Assembly (NCBI GenBank): GCA_903865465.1
Contig: CAIPJU010000022.1
Coordinates: 1-10,234, forward strand
Direction of reading: 5' to 3'
Origin: an uncultured Bacteroidota bacterium
Lineage (GTDB): Bacteria; Bacteroidota; Bacteroidia; Bacteroidales; VadinHA17
DNA: 10,234 nucleotides
This document shows, in pieces, positions 1 to 6,676 of the stretch. Each line of letters begins with the position of its first letter. The first letter of the stretch is position 1. Under the pieces are notes generated by a model that was not told the origin of the DNA, ran no database searches, and worked only from the letters and a program-made list of their open reading frames with translations. The position numbers were made by a program, and so were the translations under genes.

Positions 1-2
1 TA

Positions 3-125
3 AGACTTGCTGATTTTCAATTGTTCCCCTTTCAGGTGTCGGGGCTAAGACCAATTGAAAACAAAATTATTACTTTTCATAGTGGACTCATATATGCTGT
101 TCGTTCTTCATCTGAAAACACCTGA
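3..125 (+). CDS. Possible 3' end of a gene entering from the left edge
   Basis: One plus-strand frame is open from the window edge for 40 codons and stops at TGA 123-125. The residues near the end read FQVSGLRPIENKIITFHSGL and then a Ser-rich tail ending SSSENT. The stop lies 17 bp from the end of the minus-strand bactofilin, a tight convergent arrangement like the one at 6660/6677, which supports a real gene end. A 40-codon open frame can also arise by chance in DNA of this composition, and the same bases carry inverted repeats that could belong to a structured RNA. I do not recognise the protein family. Its start and most of its body would lie outside the window. Confidence 0.35.
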   Translation, partial: RLADFQLFPFQVSGLRPIENKIITFHSGLIYAVRSSSENT

Positions 126-127
126 AA
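14..127. repeat. Two crossing 10-bp perfect inverted repeats
   Basis: TTTTCAATTG at 14-23 is perfectly complementary to CAATTGAAAA at 52-61. TTTCAGGTGT at 30-39, inside that loop, is perfectly complementary to ACACCTGAAA at 118-127, outside it. Pairing both would give a crossed, pseudoknot-like fold. TAAGAC at 1-6 and again at 46-51 can also pair with GTCTTA at 129-134. The complementarity is read directly. Any role, such as a structured RNA or a 3'-end element between convergent genes, is inference. Confidence 0.45.
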
Positions 128-142
128 TGTCTTATAATTAGT

Positions 143-556
143 TTAATCCAAGTTTAATGCTATCTGATTTTTACTTTCTCCTTTCTGGATTATTCTGTCA
201 GCAATGCGTCTCCCGTTGATGACACTCCCTTCTGAAATATCAATATGCATGGCTGTTAAACTTCCGGAGAATCTGGAGGTTCCGTGGAAAGTTGTTGTAT
301 CGCTTATCGTTATAGTTCCAACCAGTTGACCGTGTACTATTAAATCGGTTGCTTTTAATTCACCTGTAAACTTGCCATTAATGTCTATTATCAGGGTCCC
401 AGTGACATTAAGCTTCCCACCAAAGATCCCTTTGATTCTCATGTTTCCAATAACTGAAAGTTCTCCCTTCCCTGCCTCAATAATATTGAATGAACCAGAG
501 TGGGAGGTGTGTTGCCTGCCATTTTCTTTTTTCAGATTGGAACCATTAGAATCCAT
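143..556 (-). CDS. Bactofilin-family protein (polymer-forming, DUF583)
   Basis: This 137-residue protein is a bactofilin, a small cytoskeletal protein that self-assembles without nucleotide into filaments, usually lying under the inner membrane and guiding cell-shape or wall enzymes. The N-terminal ~22 residues are polar and look disordered (NGSNLKKENGRQHTSHSGS). From about residue 23 to 118 it shows short alternating beta-strands with regularly spaced Gly and Val/Ile, as expected for the bactofilin right-handed beta-helix (GELSVIGNMRIKGIF, GKLNVTGTLIID, GELKATDLIVHGQLVG). The C-terminus is short and polar. There are no membrane segments. Its length suits a short bactofilin. The ATG has no clear Shine-Dalgarno sequence. 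It lies 14 bp downstream of the frameshifted small gene at 571-914 and is probably co-transcribed with it. The M23 peptidase often found beside bactofilins is not seen here. Confidence 0.88.
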   Translation of the reverse strand: MDSNGSNLKKENGRQHTSHSGSFNIIEAGKGELSVIGNMRIKGIFGGKLNVTGTLIIDINGKFTGELKATDLIVHGQLVGTITISDTTTFHGTSRFSGSLTAMHIDISEGSVINGRRIADRIIQKGESKNQIALNLD

Positions 557-570
557 AAATGAATTATTAT

Positions 571-914
571 TTAATCGTACATTTTAAATTGAAATGACGA
601 TAATTTGTCAGAAAGCCGTTCAAAAATACACATAAGCATTAAGCAGCCTGACTCTCCATCCGGAAATAAATCCTTCTCATTCATTCCTGTTGAAAATATA
701 ATCTCTAAAAGTAATAAGTCTTGGCTTGATTTTTGCATCCATTCTCCCGGATCTAACCCTGAAAATATGAGATTTGTCAAATATTTTTTATCATTTCTTC
801 TAACTCCGGCTCAATATGGGAAAGTTGCTTTAATGCAAGAAGGCTGCTCATTAATGACTCTCTTTTTATCTGCTCAAATATGGTCTTTTGGAGATAAAAT
901 CTTTTCTGCCGCAT
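571..914 (-). pseudogene. Small unrecognised gene split by a one-base frameshift
   Basis: Two minus-strand frames abut. The first runs from ATG 914-912 to TGA 779-777 (45 residues, starting MRQKRFYLQK, ending PELEEMIKNI). The second runs in the -1 frame from a TTG at 780-778 to 571 (69 residues, starting LTNLIFSGLDPGEW). They meet at a six-A run on the coding strand (plus positions 784-789). One extra A, or a -1 slip on A AAA AAT, joins them into one protein of about 114 residues, mostly helical and charged with a Leu-rich middle and no membrane segment. It could be a recent pseudogene, a read error, or slippage-dependent expression. I do not recognise the family. The second frame ends 14 bp before the bactofilin ATG, suggesting one transcript. 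The plus strand of the same stretch is also open, so the strand choice is not certain. Confidence 0.42.
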
Positions 915-1015
915 TGTTATCAGATTTAACCTTCTGTTACGATTCCAAATGAACCTCCGATAGAATAATTTATATAGGAAATAGTACTTCTTTCATTTAC
1001 AAAAGTCTTTCTGCT

Positions 1016-1426
1016 ATGAAAAAACTAACAAACTTCCTGATGATTTCAATGTTAATCTTATCCTCTTTTGGGTGCAAAAAGGAAAATGCCAGGCCATCCA
1101 TTTTCGTTGCGGCAGATTATTATGGCCAAAAGTCAGTTTCTTACCCCGGAGTAAGTAGCGGGCAAAATGACACTATTTACCTAAACTTTTTGGATACTAC
1201 CTATAGTTACACCAGTACCTCGGCACTTGATTACGGGCATGGAAAATATTTGATCAAAGGAGATTCACTGCAGTTAATTGACCAGGAGGTCAGAGTCACT
1301 TTGTATTCGTGGGACTGGATTCTGAGTGGCACATACAAATATACGTGCGATAAGGGTCGCCTTACTCTCACGGGGAAGTACTTTAATACCAATACTGCCT
1401 GTTCTCTGGTAATGATGGAGAACTAA
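1016..1426 (+). CDS. Small predicted lipoprotein of unknown function
   Basis: This 136-residue protein starts with a type II signal peptide: a basic MKK, a hydrophobic run LTNFLMISMLIL, and a lipobox ending SSFGC at Cys20 followed by Lys-Lys. This predicts lipidation at Cys20 and an envelope location. The mature part is beta-rich with alternating hydrophobic and polar residues. Its C-terminal stretch (WILSGTYKYTCDKGRLTLTG) resembles the last strands of small lipocalin-like or beta-sandwich Bacteroidota lipoproteins, but I cannot assign a family. Besides Cys20 it has Cys111 and Cys129, which could form a disulfide outside the cytoplasm. The ATG has no Shine-Dalgarno sequence, common in Bacteroidota. 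It stands alone, divergent from the small gene at 571-914 and convergent with the kinase at 1525-2625. Confidence 0.8.
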   Translation: MKKLTNFLMISMLILSSFGCKKENARPSIFVAADYYGQKSVSYPGVSSGQNDTIYLNFLDTTYSYTSTSALDYGHGKYLIKGDSLQLIDQEVRVTLYSWDWILSGTYKYTCDKGRLTLTGKYFNTNTACSLVMMEN

Positions 1427-1467
1427 TTGCCGGTTTTTCAGGTCGGTTTTAGCCGGATTGCCTTTTA

Positions 1468-1517
1468 AATTCAGGTTTTCATAATGACGGAATAAGAAAT
1501 TTCGATAAGCCTGAATT
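1468..1517. repeat. 8-bp inverted repeat between convergent genes
   Basis: AATTCAGG at 1468-1475 is perfectly complementary to CCTGAATT at 1510-1517, with a 34-nt spacer. It lies between the stops of the lipoprotein (1426) and the kinase (1525), where a shared bidirectional terminator would be expected. The loop is long and no U-tract follows on either strand, so a classical intrinsic terminator is not supported. Confidence 0.3.
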
Positions 1518-1524
1518 GAGTGAT

Positions 1525-2625
1525 TTATGACTTTGACCGGCTTATGTCTGGAATAGTGAAATAGAAAGCGGATCCTTTGCCAAACTCACTCTCGACCCAT
1601 ATTTCACCGCTATGTTTTCCGACAAATTCCTTGCAGAGGATTAATCCCAGACCTGTTCCCTCTTCTCCTGAAATACCCTTGGTTGTAAAGAAGTTTGACA
1701 TATCAAAAAGTTTGCTTATATCATCAGGCTTAATTCCTATACCGTTGTCCGAAACGGCAATCTTCACTTCGGCCTCTACCTGAATGGCTGAAATAATAAT
1801 TACACCATTTATATCGGTAAATTTCAGAGCATTAGAAACCAGGTTGCGCAATATTGCTTTTAACATATTTTCATCGGCAACCACTTCTATTCTTTCAGCG
1901 GTAAACTCCAGGATTTTAATGTTTTTGATATTGGCCGATTGAGTAAATGCGCCAATGACATTATTAAAAACATCGCTAAGCACCAGTTTTTGAGGTTTGT
2001 ATGGCATCCTGTTTTGCTGTATTCTTACCCATCCGAGAAGATCTTCAAGTAAATTATAAGTGTTTTGTATAGATTCATTTATAGTATTTACCTGAACTTC
2101 AATTTCTTCAATATCATAGCGGCGAATATTTTCCTTCAATAACATCGACAGATTGTGCAGCGCTCCAAATGGACTTCTTAAGTCATGAGATAATATTGAT
2201 AAAAATCGGTCCTTCTCTTTATTGAGCTGTAGCAATTCCTGTTCATACTTCACACGCTCAGTAATATCTATTACCTGCGAAAGGATGAATTGCGTTTTTC
2301 CGTTCCTGTCGTGGAGTATGGTATTATACCACCTGCAATATATCATATCTCCATCTTTTCGATAATTGCGATTACTGCTGACAAGATAATTGCTTTTCTC
2401 AGTGATGAGCTTTTTCATTGTTTCTTCAACAATTGGAATATCAGGTTCATAGATAAAATTAAATTCCATGATCTTTTTGCCAACAACCTCTTCGGCTTTC
2501 CAGCCAAAAATCCTTTCCGCATCTCCTGTCCAAACGCTGACAATAAATTCAGCATCCCACTCTATGACAGGCAGGGGAGAATTATTTGCATAAAATTCCA
2601 GTCTCTTCTCGTCAAAGCTTTTCAT
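1525..2625 (-). CDS. Soluble PAS-domain sensor histidine kinase
   Basis: This 366-residue cytoplasmic kinase senses through one PAS domain (about residues 10-125, ending in the PAC-like VIDITERVKYEQELL), linked by a short coiled coil to a HisKA dimerisation/phospho-acceptor domain and an HATPase_c domain. The H box FLSILSHDLRSPF places the phosphorylated residue at His147, followed by the usual Asp and a conserved Pro. The N box LRNLVSNALKFT (Asn265), the G1 box SDNGIGI (Asp293, Gly295, Gly297), the F box KLFD and the G2 box GTGLGL (323-328) are intact, so it should be active. There is no membrane segment, so the signal is intracellular or relayed. No response regulator is adjacent, making it an orphan in this window. 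It is homologous to the larger kinase-like gene at 4693-6660 through the whole catalytic half. The ATG has no Shine-Dalgarno sequence. Confidence 0.93.
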   Translation of the reverse strand: MKSFDEKRLEFYANNSPLPVIEWDAEFIVSVWTGDAERIFGWKAEEVVGKKIMEFNFIYEPDIPIVEETMKKLITEKSNYLVSSNRNYRKDGDMIYCRWYNTILHDRNGKTQFILSQVIDITERVKYEQELLQLNKEKDRFLSILSHDLRSPFGALHNLSMLLKENIRRYDIEEIEVQVNTINESIQNTYNLLEDLLGWVRIQQNRMPYKPQKLVLSDVFNNVIGAFTQSANIKNIKILEFTAERIEVVADENMLKAILRNLVSNALKFTDINGVIIISAIQVEAEVKIAVSDNGIGIKPDDISKLFDMSNFFTTKGISGEEGTGLGLILCKEFVGKHSGEIWVESEFGKGSAFYFTIPDISRSKS

Positions 2626-3091
2626 GTTATGGAATTCTCGATGTTTTATTATGTTAACTTCCGGATATTCAATTTCATTTGCTTTATTTTTCTACTATTA
2701 GTGAAGGCGGTGCAGGGAATATTGAAAGGAGATTAAACAATTACATTCATTTATTAATTTGTATTTTCAGCTATAGGGCTCACCGAACAATTTGAAGAGA
2801 TCTTTTATTTTGAATTATTTTATTTTTACTGAACTATTGAATTAAAAGTTTGCCAATCCCCTGTTAAAGATATATAATGTATCAACATGCTATATATCAA
2901 GTTCTTTAAAAAAATTAAATAGGCTGACCGTGCCTTAATCAGGGTTAAAGTAAGGGTTATATTTATTTAACGCGCTGTTTTTAAGCTTCTGCGTTTTCAG
3001 AAAATTCATTGTTCCGGCAAATGGCGGTCCGATTTAGAGCATTTAAACGCTGAGATTTACTTTTTTTAAATGTTCCCTGCCTTCTTTAAAA
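2626..3091. other. 466-bp intergenic region upstream of the kinase gene
   Basis: This AT-rich stretch lies between the end of the P1 peptidase gene and the start of the kinase gene, both minus-strand. It should hold the kinase promoter, but I found no convincing TAnnTTTG-type element on the minus strand. No sizeable open frame stands out, apart from a plus-strand frame ending at 2736 that is mostly antisense to the kinase. The one clear structure is the hairpin at 2869-2898. A weaker 5-bp pair (AACGC 2969-2973 with GCGTT 2991-2995) is not persuasive. Confidence 0.6.
2869..2898. repeat. AT-rich 12-bp hairpin with a 2-nt bulge
   Basis: GATATATA (2869-2876) pairs with TATATATC (2891-2898). Directly inside, ATGT (2877-2880) pairs with ACAT (2885-2888) around the loop ATCA, leaving GC (2889-2890) as a bulge. 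No T-run follows on either strand, so it does not look like an intrinsic terminator. A regulator-binding dyad or an RNA structure in a leader are possible readings. It lies about 245-275 bp upstream of the kinase ATG. Confidence 0.45.
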
Positions 3092-4267
3092 TCAGAATTT
3101 CGACCGGTTATACTTCTTGAGGATATCTATTAGGCGATCGTGCGGAAGCGAATAATATTTATTTCCATTAATACCTTCCATATCTCTGGCTGCAACCATA
3201 GCATTAATGATTGCTTCTTCAGTGGCTTCGACTGTGGCTTCAAAAACCGGGTTTAATTTCACCTTTGGAATTACACTCCAGTTTTCGAGCCCTTTCTTGC
3301 TATCGTAAAGAGGAGTGCTGGTACTAAGCGCCAGGAATATATCACCCGAACCATCATGTGAATAGCTTCCAGTTCTGGCAACTCCAAGTGCTATTCTTTT
3401 TGCAACGAGTTTTAACTGACCAGGAAGCAAAGGTGCATCGGTGGCTACTATTACAATGATGGAGCCATCCTTTGCAGGGTTTTGATTAATAATCGGTTTT
3501 AAATCCTGAATCTCTTTGCCGACAGGCACACCTGATATTGTCAGTTCATTACGCATTCCGAAGTTAGCCTGAACAAAAACACCAAGGGTATAGGTAACTG
3601 AGTCAATTTTGAAAATTCTGGATGCGGTTCCACTGCCTCCCTTAAACTCATACATGACCATTCCGGTACCTCCGCCAATATTGCCTTCGCCAATTTTTCC
3701 ACCGGCAGCACTTTCGAGCGCCTGCCACACATCATCTTTCCCGATATGAAATCCATTAATATCATTCAGCCTTCCATCCCATGTCTCAGCCGCAACGGGC
3801 AAACCAAAGGAGAAATCATAAAGTTCGCCTGTTGAGAATCTTTTAAAACACCACTCGCCAATTGCGTCCCTAACAGTTCCTACGCTGTTGGTATTAGTGA
3901 TGCCAATAGGGCCATAGGCTATCCCATAATCTTCGATGGAAGGAATACCTGTCATTTCACCGTCGCCATTAAGCGAAAAGCAGGCAGCAGGATAAGCTCC
4001 GGAACTCTTTCCTTTTGGCAAAATAACCGTGACCCCGGTTCTTACCGGACCTTTACCATATTCCAGTTTCCCGGCACCCTTAATGATTGTCTTGTATCCA
4101 ACCTCTACTCCTGGTACATCGGTAATAGCATTATATTTCCCGGGGAGTCCTTCAAAGGGGACACCCAAATCCCTTGCTCTTATATTTTCATTATTTTGTC
4201 CCTTCGTAAGATTCGCAATAAGAAACAATGCTATTACGAAAATCAGATAATCAGGTCTTCTTTTCAT
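3092..4267 (-). CDS. Exported P1-family aminopeptidase (DmpA/BapA-like)
   Basis: This 391-residue protein belongs to the P1 family of self-processing N-terminal-nucleophile aminopeptidases (L-aminopeptidase/D-esterase DmpA, beta-peptidyl aminopeptidase BapA). It begins with a Sec signal peptide (MKRR, hydrophobic core 7-20, likely cleavage near Gly23), so it should act outside the cytoplasm. Family landmarks are the start of the mature domain (ARDLGVPFEGLPGKYNAITD), GPIGITNTNSVGTVRDAIGEW, GNIGGGTGM at 196-203, and DGSIIVIVATDAPL. The Gly268-Ser269 pair in the last motif matches the known self-cleavage site, leaving a beta chain of 123 residues with Ser269 as N-terminal nucleophile, close to the DmpA beta-chain length. 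Ser307 and Asp309 fit the positions of the further catalytic Ser and acid known in BapA. The exact substrate (D-, beta- or ordinary L-peptides) cannot be told. The gene stands alone between two sensor kinase genes. Confidence 0.93.
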   Translation of the reverse strand: MKRRPDYLIFVIALFLIANLTKGQNNENIRARDLGVPFEGLPGKYNAITDVPGVEVGYKTIIKGAGKLEYGKGPVRTGVTVILPKGKSSGAYPAACFSLNGDGEMTGIPSIEDYGIAYGPIGITNTNSVGTVRDAIGEWCFKRFSTGELYDFSFGLPVAAETWDGRLNDINGFHIGKDDVWQALESAAGGKIGEGNIGGGTGMVMYEFKGGSGTASRIFKIDSVTYTLGVFVQANFGMRNELTISGVPVGKEIQDLKPIINQNPAKDGSIIVIVATDAPLLPGQLKLVAKRIALGVARTGSYSHDGSGDIFLALSTSTPLYDSKKGLENWSVIPKVKLNPVFEATVEATEEAIINAMVAARDMEGINGNKYYSLPHDRLIDILKKYNRSKF

Positions 4268-4692
4268 ACGCCTTTTATTTTTAGTTGCTAATGTACAGGA
4301 AATGTGTTATAACTGGCAGAAAGAACTTTTTTGGCCATATATAGCAGGAAAAACCCATTAAAAAAGGTGAATAATATTTTCGCAATTTTTTTAAAAGTAA
4401 AAGATCCCCTTAAATAATAGCTTATTGCAGAGCATTCCAAATAGATAAATGCAAATTTCCGGTCAAACTAATAAAAACAATTCCTTCACTATTTTGTTTA
4501 TTAATGCATTTGTTTTAATTTAGACTAATTATAAATAACAGCATGTATCATAATAATTGACAGGACCGATAATGCAAAGAGAATTCTGACTTAAGCAGCA
4601 ATTAAATGCTTATTTGTTTATGTAACTATTTGAATTGCAGAAATTAGCGGTATTACTAAGCATCTCTATTCAAATACTTAAACCCTGACAAA
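4268..4692. other. 425-bp divergent intergenic region
   Basis: This region separates the minus-strand P1 peptidase from the plus-strand degenerate kinase gene and should carry promoters for both. It is very AT-rich, with several A and T runs. No exact TAnnTTTG was found in either direction. The nearest are TGCATTTG near 4504 on plus and TTAGTTTG near 4464-4471 on minus, each one mismatch away and without a convincing upstream element. A short dyad (TAAGCA 4592-4597 with TGCTTA 4607-4612) lies about 80 bp before the kinase start and could be an operator. No open frame in it looks like a gene. Confidence 0.55.
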
Positions 4693-6660
4693 GTGAGAAG
4701 TAACAATCCTGATGAAAGGTTAAAGAAGCTTGAGACTGAAATTAACGAAATGGCAGGGCTCGAATATGCAGAATCGTTGAGGAAGGAGATTTCTTTCAGG
4801 AAAGCCATTGAAAATGCAATTCCGAGCGGGATAGCTGTGGTCGATGACAAAGGGAAACAGCTTTACGTCAACCAGGCTTTCTGCAAAATGGTAGGCTGGG
4901 ATGAAGATGAGCTTATCGGGAAACGCCCGCCATATCCGTATTGGTCATCGCAGGGGATGAAGAATATAGAGGAGTCATTCAGGCTAACAATCTTAAATCA
5001 GGCTCCTGCAGAAGGGTTTGAGCTTGTTTTTTGCCACAGGTCGGGAAAACTGATTGATGTAAATGTTACTATTTCTTCTTTTTTACAGGATGATGGCAGA
5101 ACTTTCTACCTGGCTAATGTCGTAGATATTACTGAGAGGAAAAAGGCTGAGGAAGAGGTAAAAAAATCTCATCTTCTTCTGAAGTCAAGCATTGAAAGTC
5201 AGAAAGACACAATAATATTTTCAGTCGACAGAGATTATAATTATTTGTATTTCAACAATGCCCATTTTGCGGCAATGAAGAATCTCTACAACATCGATGT
5301 AAGCGCAGGTATGAATTTTCTAAAAAGCATATCGATAGATGTCGACAGGAATCTTATAAAAACAAATTTTGATCTGGCCTTAAAAGGTGAATCAGGCTCC
5401 TTCATACAATACTTCGGAGAGGATAGAAATGAGTGTTATGAATGCTTCTTTAATCCTGTCCTTAATGAAAGCAATGAAGTAGTTGCCTGTACGGGATTAG
5501 CAAGAAATATCACTGAACGAAGACAGTCGGAACAGGCCCTTAAGGAGAGTGAGGCGAAATTCAAGGAGATCATAAACCAGATTCATGAAGCCATCATTGT
5601 ATTTGACGAACAGGGAGAGGTTATTATCTGGAATAATGGTGCTGAAAATGTAAGCGGAATAAAAGCCGAGGATGCGGTAAGTAAAAGCATAGTTGATATA
5701 CGTCATCAGATTACTCCTGTTCAGGAAAGGGACAAACAACAACTTGAAAAAATGATTCAGGCTGTTTTGCAGCAGAAGAGTCCTGACCTTTTCAACAAGA
5801 TTATTGATTCTGAAATAATCCCGATGAATTCGGATAGCTTGAAAAATGTTCAAACAATCCTTTTCCCGATTAAGCTGGAACAGTGTCATCTTTTTTGCAT
5901 GGTTGTAAGAGATACCACTGAGATTAAGCAGTATGAACGGGAGCTTTTAAGAATCAGCGAGGACAAAGACAAGTTCTATTCGATGATTGCACAATACCTT
6001 TATAATCCCTTCAACCTGTTCCATGGATTTACAAAGATGATAGTTGAGGAGCTTGATACCTTGTCAATCAGGGAGATACAGAAAATGGTTGTGACAATGA
6101 GTAAATCAGCGACCAACCTCTACACTCTTCTTGACAACCTGCTTCAATGGACCAGGATGCACCAGGGGAAAATCATGTTTAAACCTCAGAAGGTCAACTT
6201 TCTGATTATCAGCATGGATGCTATTTCAATTCTGAAGCCAAATATTGAGTCAAAAAAACTCACAGTCAGCCACTCCGCCGACAGTGAGTTGACGGTATAT
6301 GCAGATACTTATATGCTTAAAACAATATTGAGAAATCTTGTTACAAATGCAATACGAACAACCAGGGATGAGGGTCAGATTGAAATTTCGGCCATTCATC
6401 GCGATTCAACCATTACAGTCACTGTTTCGGACGATGGTATAGAAAAGTCACCCGGTTATCTGACTAAGCTTTTTGACAGTTCGGAGATGCATGCAACCCT
6501 GGGTCTGGCCGAAGAAAAGGGATCTACCCTTGGACTAATGCTCTGTAAGGACTTTGTTGAAAAGCATGGGGGAAAGATTTGGGTGGATACAAAGAAAGGC
6601 AGCGGATATGATTTTAAGTTTACCCTTCCTTCAACTGCCGGATCAATCGATCGCCTATGA
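4693..6660 (+). CDS. Triple-PAS histidine kinase homologue lacking key catalytic residues
   Basis: This 655-residue soluble protein has an N-terminal coiled coil (about 5-40), three PAS-type domains (about 35-150, 160-278 and 287-410, the first two ending in DITER or NITER) and a HisKA/HATPase_c core. The core aligns end to end with the intact kinase at 1525-2625 (LKTILRNLVTNAIRTT beside LKAILRNLVSNALKFT). The H box reads FYSMIAQYLYNPF: the phospho-acceptor His is Gln434, the next Asp is Tyr435 and the conserved Arg is Tyr437. The N box Asn552 is kept. The G1 box DDGIEK has Glu584 for Gly. The G2 box GSTLGL has Thr612 for Gly. Autophosphorylation by the usual route should be lost, although the frame is open and well kept, so a regulatory, scaffold or partner role is inferred. 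The start is GTG without Shine-Dalgarno, chosen because TAA precedes it in frame and the next Met is residue 20. It ends 16 bp from the convergent transporter gene. Confidence 0.92.
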   Translation: MRSNNPDERLKKLETEINEMAGLEYAESLRKEISFRKAIENAIPSGIAVVDDKGKQLYVNQAFCKMVGWDEDELIGKRPPYPYWSSQGMKNIEESFRLTILNQAPAEGFELVFCHRSGKLIDVNVTISSFLQDDGRTFYLANVVDITERKKAEEEVKKSHLLLKSSIESQKDTIIFSVDRDYNYLYFNNAHFAAMKNLYNIDVSAGMNFLKSISIDVDRNLIKTNFDLALKGESGSFIQYFGEDRNECYECFFNPVLNESNEVVACTGLARNITERRQSEQALKESEAKFKEIINQIHEAIIVFDEQGEVIIWNNGAENVSGIKAEDAVSKSIVDIRHQITPVQERDKQQLEKMIQAVLQQKSPDLFNKIIDSEIIPMNSDSLKNVQTILFPIKLEQCHLFCMVVRDTTEIKQYERELLRISEDKDKFYSMIAQYLYNPFNLFHGFTKMIVEELDTLSIREIQKMVVTMSKSATNLYTLLDNLLQWTRMHQGKIMFKPQKVNFLIISMDAISILKPNIESKKLTVSHSADSELTVYADTYMLKTILRNLVTNAIRTTRDEGQIEISAIHRDSTITVTVSDDGIEKSPGYLTKLFDSSEMHATLGLAEEKGSTLGLMLCKDFVEKHGGKIWVDTKKGSGYDFKFTLPSTAGSIDRL

Positions 6661-6676
6661 TTATCTCTTCCTTGTT

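Noticed and set aside
605..952. Plus-strand open frame of 115 codons with a TTG start
   Set aside because: Its Ser/Phe-rich composition looks like an antisense shadow. The minus strand gives a more natural charged helical protein next to the bactofilin, though only with a frameshift, so this rejection is moderate.
1468..1517. Bidirectional intrinsic terminator between convergent genes
   Set aside because: The 8-bp stem has a 34-nt loop and no following T-run on either strand, so only the inverted repeat is listed.
2290..2736. Plus-strand open frame of 148 codons
   Set aside because: Mostly antisense to the PAS domain of the kinase gene. Phe/Ile-rich low-quality composition and no recognisable motif.
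2969..2995. Hairpin AACGC/GCGTT as terminator of the P1 peptidase gene
   Set aside because: Only five pairs with a 17-nt loop and no clear U-tract in the right direction.
4464..4511. Promoters in the divergent region (TTAGTTTG minus, TGCATTTG plus)
   Set aside because: Each is one mismatch from TAnnTTTG with no convincing -33 element. In AT-rich DNA such matches are expected by chance.
5497..5889. Minus-strand open frame of 130 codons
   Set aside because: Lies wholly antisense within the third PAS region of the 655-residue protein. No motif and Leu/Phe/Asn-rich shadow composition.
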